Shown here: positions 22,449 to 31,943 of the stretch, piece by piece
Position numbering within the stretch: position 1 is the first letter of the stretch
Layout of the letters: every line of letters begins with the position of its first letter
Assembly (NCBI GenBank): GCA_037176725.1
Contig: JAZBRS010000044.1
Location: 9,300,001-9,364,000 of the forward strand
Direction of reading: 5' to 3'
Source of the DNA: Posidonia oceanica
Lineage: Eukaryota > Streptophyta > Magnoliopsida > Alismatales > Posidoniaceae
Length of the DNA: 64,000 bases
Notes under the pieces: generated by a model
Seen by the model: only the letters and a program-made list of their open reading frames with translations
Databases searched by the model: none
What the model was told of the DNA's origin: nothing
Translations under genes and position numbers: made by a program

Positions 22449-24186
22449 CTAATTACGAAGAAGCTTCAAAGCTTCCGCCAGTACACCTCTAAACCTATTT
22501 ACATCAACCCTCACGTCTTGCTTCTCCAAGAAAATTCCACTCATGGCTTTCCACCCATACTTGTTATAAATTGACCATGGGTCCTTAAACACAGCATGGT
22601 CTCTGGGGTACCGATCTATCAATGAACTCTCCTCTTCCTTGATCTCGTACTCCAAGTACTTTAAATTCCTGTCAATCGCCGGATCTCCGTAATCATCCCT
22701 CGAAACCCCTCGTAGACCTCCCAATGGAACAATTTGGATCAACACAGCGTTCATGGGGAGGAAGCGGAGATTAGTGAGTCCAGCCCCTTGCACTCCCATC
22801 AACACGTCGAAGGAGTTAACGAGCTTTGCAAACTTGGCAACGTTCGATGCGTATGCCTCGGTTGCAATCACATCATAGCCAAAACTCTTCGCCATATGAA
22901 CGATCTCATCCAAGTTTCTAAATCTTCGAGTACGCTTTCTCGATATAATCAGCAACCTTGGCTTCTTCTCCTTCATGTGCTCTTTGATCGTAATTGCGGA
23001 GTCTCTTTTGAGTGAAAAGGTAGTCCTCATGAACTCTGCGAAATGAACCATGGAGTATCCGTTTGGGGACTTGGATGGGACGGTTGCGGGTTCTTTGTTG
23101 CAGCGGCGGCCAACAATAGCATGCCGGAAGCAATGTGTCCTATCATCTTGATTGAAGTCGATGATATCGTATTTAGAGAGACGGTTGAGTATCAACTTGT
23201 ATTTCTTGATTCACCAAGCTTTCATGCCGGTGGCGAGTAACTGGACTTCTCCATTGTATTGCCGTGACATGAGGAAGAGGGGTATGATGACATCGGTTAA
23301 GTCGTGGAAGAAGTTTCCAGTGTAGCCGGACATCGAGAAGACGATGGCCGGAACGGAGTGTTTGACGTTGCACTGATGAGGTCCCGGGCGTAGGGTCTAA
23401 TTATCAAGATGACAGCATTGTCTTGCTTCCGGGCGTAGGGTCTAATTATCCATGAGTCATTAGCATAAGGCGCGTAATAGATAACCGAAGACGATGTCGA
23501 CCATTGAATCCAAACTTCACCGTCAATCTCGCAGAAATCCGCTCTTGGGTCCGAAACATCGCACACCGGCTTCTCCTCCTTTGTTAATCCTTCACCTAGC
23601 AATTGCATGTTCATGTCGCAAAAATGATCACTTATTAGTGGAATGCATTAATCCTTATGGAATCAGAGAAAACTGGGACTTGGTAGGTATGGTATAGTGC
23701 ACCTGATATCTCTGTTGTCTTTGGAGGCGAAACAACCATCGTAGAAAACTTATTAGTCTTCCTCAAACTAGTCTTGGATTGTGCAACCTCGTCTTTCAAA
23801 TGATGTGGAGAAAAAAAAAACGTCAGCTTGAAACCTCACTATATATAACAAACAATTCAATATCATTGAGCAACATCTTTGTGTAATTTTCTGAATTCGA
23901 TATAACACACGCAGCAGAATAATTGCATTAATAATCCTTAACAACGTACGGACTAATGCTATAATGAGAACAATACTAAATCTGAATTCAAGTACTATAA
24001 ATGAATGAAGAGACTGAATGATTATACGATTATGTCCACGGACTTACATATCGTTGGTGGATGCATGTAAGATTCGAAAAATGTGAAGTACGACAAGAAT
24101 ATGAGAAAGAACGCTGCGACGGCCCATGTCCTCCTCTTTGGCCTCGATCTGCGGATGGTTTTCCCAAACTTTGATTCGTACCCCAT
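22449..24186 (-). pseudogene. GT61 family glycosyltransferase, copy 2, pseudogene
   Basis: The same three-exon layout is visible: exon 1 24186-24048 (MGY start, RRSRPKRR basic stretch, AVAAFFLIFLSYFTFF anchor), exon 2 23792-23703, exon 3 from 23595, with the same GT/AG borders and phases as copy 1. Exon 3 is broken. Near 23376-23445 a segment was replaced by a second copy of the word GGGCGTAGGGTCTAATTATC, removing about 15-20 codons and shifting the frame. Further on, a Trp codon is TGA at 23213-23211 (copy 1 has TGG). The remaining 3' frame (23195-22449) is open and includes GVQGAGLTN and YPRDH. It keeps the SPNGYS segment that copy 1 has lost, so neither copy represents the ancestral sequence fully. 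Confidence 0.85.
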
Positions 24187-24490
24187 GTCCTCCTCTTTCA
24201 GCTAGTGCTGCTAATGAAGCATATTTAAGAGCTAGTAGTAGAGATCTATGTCTTCGATCTCCTCCAAACCAAATGCTTCAACTCTAGTAGCATATATAAA
24301 TTGTTTCTATTGTATGTACTTCAACGTTCAATTCTTCTACCTCCATTATTGACTACAGTAATGGGTGACAGATTGGGATTGGACCAATGTGTGAACTGAC
24401 AACGTACCACCTAGACCCTGTGGGTATCATTTTTGGTTTCAATCAGAGAACCTACCACCTCGTGCGATCCCCGATCTCTAGCTCGTTCCT

Positions 24491-24819
24491 TGCGGTGGAA
24501 TAGTCCTACAATGAAAAAATAAAGACATAAAATTATGATTATATATAGATAAACCTTTACTTATTGTCAAATGATTTTGAGGTGCATATTCATATTCCAT
24601 CATGGTATTAGAGTCAAAAGAGATCTAAATGGACCTAAGTTTACACATATCCACCTATGTTTGAAAGAAACACTTGTTGGACCTAAAATAGGCCACAAGT
24701 GAAGGGAAATATTGGAATAGTCCCACATTGAAAAATTGAAGACATAGACTTGTGGTTATATAGATGGACCCCTCTATTCATTGTCAATTGATTTTGAATT
24801 GTATGTCCATATTCTAACA
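24491..24819 (+). mobile_element. TRIM-like miniature LTR retrotransposon
   Basis: Two similar terminal repeats of about 108 bp (24491-24600 and 24711-24819) share GGAATAGTCC, AAGACATA, TATATAGAT and ATTGTCAA words and end CATATTC(C/T). The first is followed by TGGTATTAGAGTC (24604), one change from the initiator tRNA-Met PBS. A purine run AAGTGAAGGGAAA (about 24698-24710) precedes the second repeat. Total length is about 330 bp with no ORF, which fits TRIM elements moved by other elements' proteins. Copy 1 has no insertion at the matching place (about 5340). Confidence 0.75.
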
Positions 24820-24835
24820 CCTTATAGGATAGAAA

Positions 24836-25945
24836 CATATCTTCTACCAAACGACAATTACGAAAAATAAATTTTCTACACAAGAACGTAATTTTCTTTT
24901 CCATATATACATTAGTGCACGTTTAATATTTAACTTTATGGGCTTCTTATAAGTATAACATCGAATAATTGTCTGGATTGTTAAAGAAGCAGTAAAAATC
25001 TTAGCTTTCATCCATTCAACCGGCATTGGGTATACAGCAAAAATTTTGTACAGTCCTATGTCACTTTGATAACCATCAAAAGGAGATTTTAATCAAATCA
25101 TAGATTCATTAAGGTGGATTTTTTTTCTTCATTAAAGTGACATATTGTTGCATTTGTAGAGAAGTGTTAAGTTGGAAATGTATAAGGCGCAACAACATTC
25201 ATTCTAGAAAAGACCAAAAAAAAAAAAAAAAATGCAGAACAAGTTCTTCTCACGAGTCTTCGAATAACTTCAAGAACTATGCTTTGTTAACTCCAAAACA
25301 TGGATAAGATAAATCCAGAAGATGTGCTGAAGTACTCGTATACATGTTTCAGAAATAATAAGTTTTTCTTTAATTTCACGTGGAATCAAATTAAGCAAAA
25401 TTCATAAGTATGGAAAATTAAGGACAAGAGAGTGCATCGAAGAACTCAAAACTTTATACATGCTTTCTTTGATCTTACTCAAATTCCTATCGTCTATATC
25501 ACCTAGTGTCATTATCAACTTAATAACGTACCATTTTGTCTACTCTAGATACAGACTTCTTGGTGAGGTGTAGCATTCTTGGTGGCAGCTCCTACAAATT
25601 TTCCTTAGGAATCAATAGGTTTTCATTGTATGTGGTGTTTTAGTTAAGGTGCAGTTATCATGCCCATAATCAAAATTAAGCACACTATACGAGGATGTCT
25701 ATGCATTGTTGAAGAAATAGATGTTGGTCATCAATAAAAACAAAAATGAAATCAAGCATCTTTAATATCCTCATGGTAAAAGTACGTACATTCATGGACA
25801 TGCTTGCTTGAATTTCCTTCAAGTGTAGGAGTACATCTAAAAATATGAGATAACATGGGAAGTAATGAAAAAAAATTAAAACTTACAATGATTTACATGC
25901 AAATAAAGTTTCATAACCAACAAATATACTACTTTCCATGGGAAG
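24836..25945. repeat. R block, copy 2b
   Basis: Closest match of 5358-6472. It runs without interruption into the spacer and GT61 stub and so serves as the empty-site reference for element A. Non-coding. Confidence 0.75.
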
Positions 25946-26010
25946 ATATTAGATATTCTAAACAAAAACATAGCTTTCATGGAAACAAGGTTTAGTAACT
26001 TACATCCTAT

Positions 26011-26262
26011 TTACCATGAAGATGCTTCAAGGCCACCAAAAGAACACCTCTAAACCTGTAATCCTAACATCTTGCTTTTCCAAGAGTACGTCCCTAACTG
26101 CAAGCCATCCATTCTTGTGAACCAACAAGGGCTCCTTAAACACTACATTATCTCTTGGGTACTCCTCTATCAATGAACTCTACTCTTCCTTGATCTCATA
26201 CTCCAAGTACTTTAGCTTCATGCCGATTGCGAGATCTTCAAAATCGAGCTTCGATAACCACA
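26011..26262 (-). pseudogene. GT61 C-terminal stub, fragment 2
   Basis: Duplicate of 16935-17197, with the same loss of the 5' part at the copia LTR boundary and the same altered stop region. It matches the last ~85 codons of the GT61 genes. It is clearly non-functional. Confidence 0.8.
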
Positions 26263-27444
26263 TGAATATTAGACTCTAATGAATCTTTTAGAGTCAGGTA
26301 GTTATAACAGACTCTAACAACCTATATTGTCTATAACAACCTGTACTGTCTTGTACCACTTGGTGTTCTTGTACTATAACAACCTGTACTGATGAGTATA
26401 TATTGAAGTCTTGATCACTCTCTCAATGACAGATTGAGATAGTAAGATTTGAGCTATTCACTGAGTTTTTCATATGGTATCAGAGCAGCTAGAGTGAATT
26501 CTTCTTCCAAGCAGTTCAACAATGGTGGAATCATCGCTAGCAGCGTCCAAGCAAATCTCCATATCTAGCAGTGCTTAATGTAGCAAATTTTGTCTCACTG
26601 AAGCTCAACCAAACAAATTATCTATACTAGGAGACGCAAGTTAGAACACTAATAAAGAGCAATGGCCTCAATGGATTTATCGATGGCACAGAAGCTTCAC
26701 TAGAGAAGAAGATCATCCTCTTTAGTGGTGAAGAAGTGGAGAATCCTGACTACAAAGCCTGGTTTCACACTGATTGATTGGTGAAGGCATGGATGACCAA
26801 TACTTGGTGAAGGCAAGATGTTATTGGGTTCGTTGTAAGACTACCAACATCATTTGAGGTATGGCAAGCTTTGAAGGTTAGTTTTTCTCATAATTCTCAA
26901 GCTAAAGAATTCAAACCCCTTTCACAAATTCAATTTCTGCAAAAAGGAGAATGATCTTTGATGGAGTATTTGAAAGATTTTAAGATGATTTGTGATAAAT
27001 TACAAGCTTTTGGGAAGCTAGTCTCTAATCAAGACAAGGTTTTTTCTTTACTCAATGGTCTTGGATCGGAATATGAGCATTTTACTACTTCAATGCTCAA
27101 ACCTTTGATTCCAAGCTATGCAGATATTATTCCATTATTACAGAGTCATGAGTTGTGATGTGGTAATTTGAAACAAAATGTTGTTCAATCCATGGTGTTC
27201 TATGATCAGAAAACTGGATATCAGAAAAATTTCAAGAAATGAGGAGATCATGGGTTTAGTTCTCAAGGAAAGGGATTAAAATAGAATGTTAATAATTTCT
27301 AGCAGCAGGCTAATGGAAATTCTGATGAGAAAGAGAACAATGGGGGTTATACTCTGATTGTGTGCCAAATTTGTGGTAAAAGATCGAGGTCATGTTGCCT
27401 TGAAGTGCTGGCATACATTTAATAATAGTTATCAATTAGATGAC
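26263..27444 (+). mobile_element. Ty1/copia element, copy 2, truncated
   Basis: 5' LTR 26263-26472 and PBS TGGTATCAGAGC at 26475-26486, then a gag region with the frame MMEYLKDFKMICDKLQAFGK (26958) running past the position where copy 1 has TAG, to TGA at 27156. The zinc knuckle region (27361) is frameshifted. Similarity to copy 1 stops at 27444, where an inverted LTR begins. Copy 1 continues another ~1.8 kb. Confidence 0.85.
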
Positions 27445-28446
27445 TGTAACGACCCGCCCAGTCGTTATCTCTCAACTTAGCTACATTTTTTTTTTCATTT
27501 TAATCTTTTATTAGCATTTATGAACTATAAAGCTAAATTATCACAATGCAATAAAGCAACAATAAATATAACTAACTTACTTACCCAGAAACCCTAATGT
27601 GTGGCAGCATGATTCCTTCTATGTGCATTAGCAAACGAACAACACCTATCCTGCACCTGCGAAAACACGCAAACGAAAGCACACGTGAGTGACCAGACAA
27701 AACGGTCACCCAGCACACACCTCACCTAAACCACTCAGCCAATAATGCTGAGGGAGCCGACATAATCACGCCACAACAAACAACCACAGGCATCCCACCT
27801 GGATGCCACGACACACAACAGGGCAGTGCACTGGTGCCCGGCAAGCAATAAAATTATGAAGCCATGCCTTTCAAATCATATGCATGCTCTTTCAAAATCT
27901 TAAAAGTATACTAGAAATGGCCAATCTAGCCAAATCAAGCCTAACCTACAAAACCAACTCGTAGCCTGGTCCCATGCCCTCATTGAGCGGACCAGACACC
28001 CAACAGCGCCTGAATGTCTCAATTGCATTCAGAACGCACAACACAATAAATACAAAGCCAACCAAACATAGGGCCTCAATGGCCAAACAACAACACCTTA
28101 AAAGGTGGAACACTCTTGGCCCAAAATGGCCAAAACTCGGCAAGCACAGCCCAAACAGGTACAAAAGAAACAACTAGTCGCATTGCCTGACGTCCAGCAA
28201 CCGACTTAGCCTCAAGCCGTAGCCAGGGACTCACCCCTGCACTCACTGCACTACCACAGACACCTGCTCTGTGGCGGAGCATGTCCATCATGGTATTCTC
28301 ACACCAGAGAAGCCTCAAAAATCAATCCTCACCCGGGAAAGCTGTCCACACTTGGGACAAAACCACAGGGCACGCCAAATGCGGCACCCGCAAACTCAGT
28401 GCTCCGAACCATGAGAGGCTCCTCACCCCTAGGCTTAGGGAGGCTG
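27445..28446 (-). mobile_element. Inverted gypsy LTR of the same family as 1-762
   Basis: On the minus strand the LTR 3' end is at 27445 (CGTTACA read inward). It matches 1-762 along its whole visible length. Further in (28260-28446) it matches element A's LTR around 8230-8400, including GGTGAGGAGCCTCT, CGGAGCACTGAG and GGCGTGCCCTGTGG-type words. The 5' end of the LTR is not identifiable. No PBS or internal domain adjoins it, so it is a solo or truncated LTR interrupting the copia sequence. Confidence 0.7.
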
Positions 28447-29139
28447 TGAGGGGGCTCGGATGCTTTGGTTCTCTCGAAAAGCTCAGAGAAAAAAACCTCA
28501 CAGAATGCTCGGGGGTTCTTCTCAATGGGTCGAGGCCGGTTTTTGGTCTGCCACGGCCACTCTCACGTGCGGAGGGAGGTGGCATGTTGTGGGAGCGTGG
28601 TAGAGGGACAGAGGGTAGTTGGTGCCAGGTTGTCTGACACAGAGGCGTCGAAAGGGGCTTGTACTGCGCACGGAGGAGTTGCAAGCGATGGGGCACAGTG
28701 CACGCGAAGGGGGTGGCTTGTGCAGGTGACTAGGGGCAAGCGGGGTGGTTGGCCGAGGATGGGATGGGTGCATGGGGTCGGTGGCAATCCAAGGTAGGTG
28801 CCCAGGGCCGTGCGTGTCAGATGCAGGGCCGCGGCAACAGTCAACGAAGCACACGAAACTCTGCAAATCCAACTGGCATAGAGCACCGTGCACCAATTCC
28901 ACGCAAACAACCCGCGCATGCAATCCGTGTAGGATCTAGACAGGGGTTGTTGCATCAAATTCCGGGCCCGTTTCCATGGACTTTGACCGCCAAATGGGCT
29001 TTGGGCTGTGAAGGGTAGTGGTGTGATAGGTTTTGGGTGAGTTTTGAAGGTGCTGGGTAGGTTTGGGCTGAAAAGGTGGGGTTTGCCGCTTCTGAGCACA
29101 TTCTTCTGGAGGATCCTGCCGACATTCGACTATGGAATT
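28447..29139. other. GC-rich unassigned stretch
   Basis: Overlapping ORFs on both strands (for example 28563-29099 minus) have no recognisable domain and low-complexity composition. It may be the 5' half of the inverted LTR, whose U3 regions are variable, or the end of a different element. The word AAATGGGCTTTGG (28983) also occurs in the Tat-type LTR near 60470, so part of it could belong to element D. Confidence 0.4.
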
Positions 29140-30290
29140 GGGACGTCTACAGGCTATACTCAATGAATAGGAACCTGATTATAACAAACTTGCTTTTCAG
29201 CAACATAGCCAACGTGATCGGTGGACACCATGTTCACCTATTCGCAGGTCATAAGACGACGGTCCCTGTCGAGAGTATAGGCCATACTCAATGAAAGGGA
29301 ACCTAATTATGACAAACTCACTTTTCAGCAACATAGCCAACGTGATCGGTGGACTCCCATGTTCACCTATTCGTGGGTTGTAAGATGACGGTCCCTATCG
29401 AGAGTATGGGCTACACTCAATGAAAGGGAACTTGATTATGACAAACAGCTTTTCAGCATCATAGCCAACGTGATCGGTGGACTCCCTTGCTCACCTATTC
29501 GCAGGTCGTAAGACGACGGTCCCTGTCGAGAGTATAAGCTATACTCAATGAAAGGGAACCTGATTATGACATACTTGCCTTTTAGCAACATAGCCAACGT
29601 GATCGGTGGATACCATGTTTACCTATTCGCGAGTCATAAGATGACGGTCCTTATCGAGAGTATAGGCTATACTCAATGAAAGGGAATATGATTATGACAA
29701 ACAGCTTTTCAGCAACATAGCCAACGTGATTGGTGGACTCCCTTGTTCACCTATTCGCAGGTCGTAAAATAACAGTCCTTGTCGAGAGTATGGGCTACAC
29801 TCAATGAAAGGGAACCTGATTATGACAAACTTGCTTTTCAGCAACATAGCCAACGTGAGCGGTGGACTCCCCTATTCAACTATTCGTGGGTCGTAAGACG
29901 ACGGTCCCTGTCGAGAGTCTAGGCTACACTCAATGAAAGGGTACCTAATTACGACAAACAGTTTTTCAGTATAACAGCCAACGTGATTAGTGGACCCCTT
30001 GTTCACTAAGTCACGGGTCATACGACGACGGTCTCTATAGATAGTGTAGGCACGCTCGATGAAAAGACACCTGATTATGACAAATTGCAATCAAAACATA
30101 GCCAACGTAATTAGTAGAGAGGAGGTCAACCTCCTTTGCCCGACACCTTGGAATATCATGGACCTCATGCTCACTAACTTATGTGTCATAGGATGACGGT
30201 CCCTGTGGAGAGTGTAGGCTACACTCGATGAGAGGTCACTTGACTATGACGAATTGCATCCATTCATGTGTCAGTCCGCTCCAGATAGTG
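29140..30290. repeat. Tandem array, ~128-bp unit (element D 3' region)
   Basis: Eight to nine imperfect units. The word ACTCAATGAA(A/T) recurs at about 29158, 29286, 29416, 29545, 29671, 29799 and 29927, then as CTCGATGAA near 30055 and 30220. Each unit contains CATAGCCAACGTGAT, CACCTATTCG and GACGGTCC(C/T)TGTCGAGAGT. The units on the right are more diverged, as expected when an array decays at its edges. No coding potential. Confidence 0.9.
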
Positions 30291-30569
30291 AGACAAATTC
30301 CTGAGCCATCTCGGTATACAAATCAAAGCAGGCAATGATGGAGGAACCTCATTATCTAGGGTCATGCATTGCATATCAAGACCACCTCCCTTGTACTCCC
30401 GCCAACATGCATCCATGCAAAAACACATCATATTGCATCATGAGTAGTTGTCGAGTTCGGTTATCTCCAATCTTTTTAAATCCTCTTTAGACTTTCTCAC
30501 CCAAGAGCCGATTGTCTTTTGAAATTCTCTTTTAGACTTCCTCACCCTAGTGCCGATTGTCGTGTCTTT

Positions 30570-31140
30570 TAGTTCGACCCCCTTGGGCAACGCCCGAGGC
30601 CGTGTCTTTTAGTTTAACCCCCTTGGGCAATGCCTGAGGTTGTGTCTTTTAGTTTGACCCCCTTGGGCAATGTCTGAGGCCATGTCCTCTCAGTTTGACC
30701 CCCTTGGGCAACGCTTGAGGCTGTGTCCTCTTAATTTGACCCCCTTGGGCAATGCCTGAGGCTGTGTCATCTCAGTTTGAATTCATTGGGCAACGCCCGA
30801 GGCCGTGTCCTTTAGTTTGACCCCCTTGGGCAACGCCTGAGGCCGTGTCTCTTTCCAGGTTCCAAGTGTTGGATCCCTTATCCAACTCGATCCCTTTCAT
30901 ATGACCCCCTTAGGCAACGACTGAGGCCGTGTCTCTTTTCCGATTTTGAGTGTTAGATCCCTTATCGATCCCTTTCATATGACCCCCTTAGGCAACGCCT
31001 GATGCCGTGTCTCTTTCCAAGTCATGAGTGTTGGATCCCTTATCCAGCTTGATCCCTTTCATATGACCCTCTTAGGAAACGCTTGAGGCTGTGTCTCATA
31101 TCTAGGTTCCGAGTGTTGGATCCCTTATCCAACTCGATCC
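30570..31140. repeat. Tandem array, ~41-bp unit grading into a longer compound unit
   Basis: Units carry GACCCCCTTGGGCAACGCC and GAGGC(C/T)GTGTC at about 40-41 bp steps (30576, 30616, 30656, 30697, 30738 and on). From about 30850 each is joined to a second module GTGTTGGATCCCTTATCC. The first module folds as CTTGGGC-loop-GCCCGAG and the second as TGGAT-CCCTT-ATCCA. Confidence 0.88.
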
Positions 31141-31745
31141 GCTTTACTTCTTATCTAGCCTGGTGGCAGCGGGTGTTGGATCTTCTATCCCTTTCCAGCC
31201 CAAGTGTTGTTTCTTTTTTGTTTTCTGAGTGTTGGATCCCTTATCCAGCTTGACCCCCTTTACTTCTTATCCAGCATGATGGCAGCGAGTGTTGGATCTT
31301 CTATCCCTTTCCAGCCCAAGTGTTGGTTATCTTTTGTTTCCCGAGTGTTGGATCCCTTATCCAGCTCGACTCCTTTATGTCTTATCCAGCCTGCTCACGG
31401 CAGGTGTTGGATCTTCTTCACTTTCCTGTTATGTTGCAAGCCAGTCTCATATCCAAGTGTTGGTTCTTTTTGTTTTCTAAGTGTTGGATCCCTTATCCAG
31501 CTTGACCCCTTATGTCTTATCCTACCTGCTCACGACAGGTGTTGGATCTTCTATCCCTTTCCCACCCAAGTGTTCTGTTCTTTTTGTTTTCCGAGTGTTG
31601 GATCCCTTATCCAGCTCGACCCCTTTATGTGTATCCAGCCTACTCACAACAGGTGTTGGATCTTCTTCCCTTTCTAGCTTGGTAGCAATTCCGACTCAAA
31701 CCCAAGTGTTGGATCTTCTTTTCCTTTTAATCGAAAACCCGCTTG
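31140..31745. repeat. Tandem array of GTGTTGGATC modules
   Basis: The word GTGTTGGATCCCTTATCCAG recurs near 31230, 31343, 31482 and 31593, alternating with GTGTTGGATCTTCT. This gives unequal steps of about 110 and 140 bp. Predicted peptides rich in MLDPLSS-type words are translations of this array, not proteins. Confidence 0.85.
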
Positions 31746-31804
31746 GGGTAGTGCCACATGGGAATATCGTCTTGCCTTGTAGCTAGTTTCGTTCCAAAAC
31801 CACC

Positions 31805-31943
31805 TACAAGGAGGGGCAATCTGTAGATATCCCGTTTTGGTACTCCCCTTATCATTTTAACTATCATTGCACTTTATCATGCTCCAATGATCATTAGAGG
31901 CCTTTCTCTCAGCCCAAGTACTCTCCAAGGCCCATTTGCCACT
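31805..31943 (+). mobile_element. Polypurine tract and first 122 bp of the 3' LTR of Tat-type element D
   Basis: A purine run (ACAAGGAGGGGCAATC, 31806-31821) is followed by TGTAGATATCCCG, resembling the LTR start of element E (TGTAGACTCCCC after GAGGGAGGGGCATC on the minus strand). The LTR is cut at 31943, where another LTR start (TGTAGACACC) follows. D's integrase and gag lie outside the visible sequence or are deleted; only its 3' tail with arrays remains. Confidence 0.75.

Noticed and set aside
28281..29099. ORFs of 118 to 178 codons on both strands
   Set aside because: Overlap in opposite directions, no domain resemblance, and the left part is LTR sequence.
31204..31786. Overlapping ORFs with MLDPLSS-type repeats
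   Set aside because: Translations of the GTGTTGGATC array; all frames show the same periodic words.
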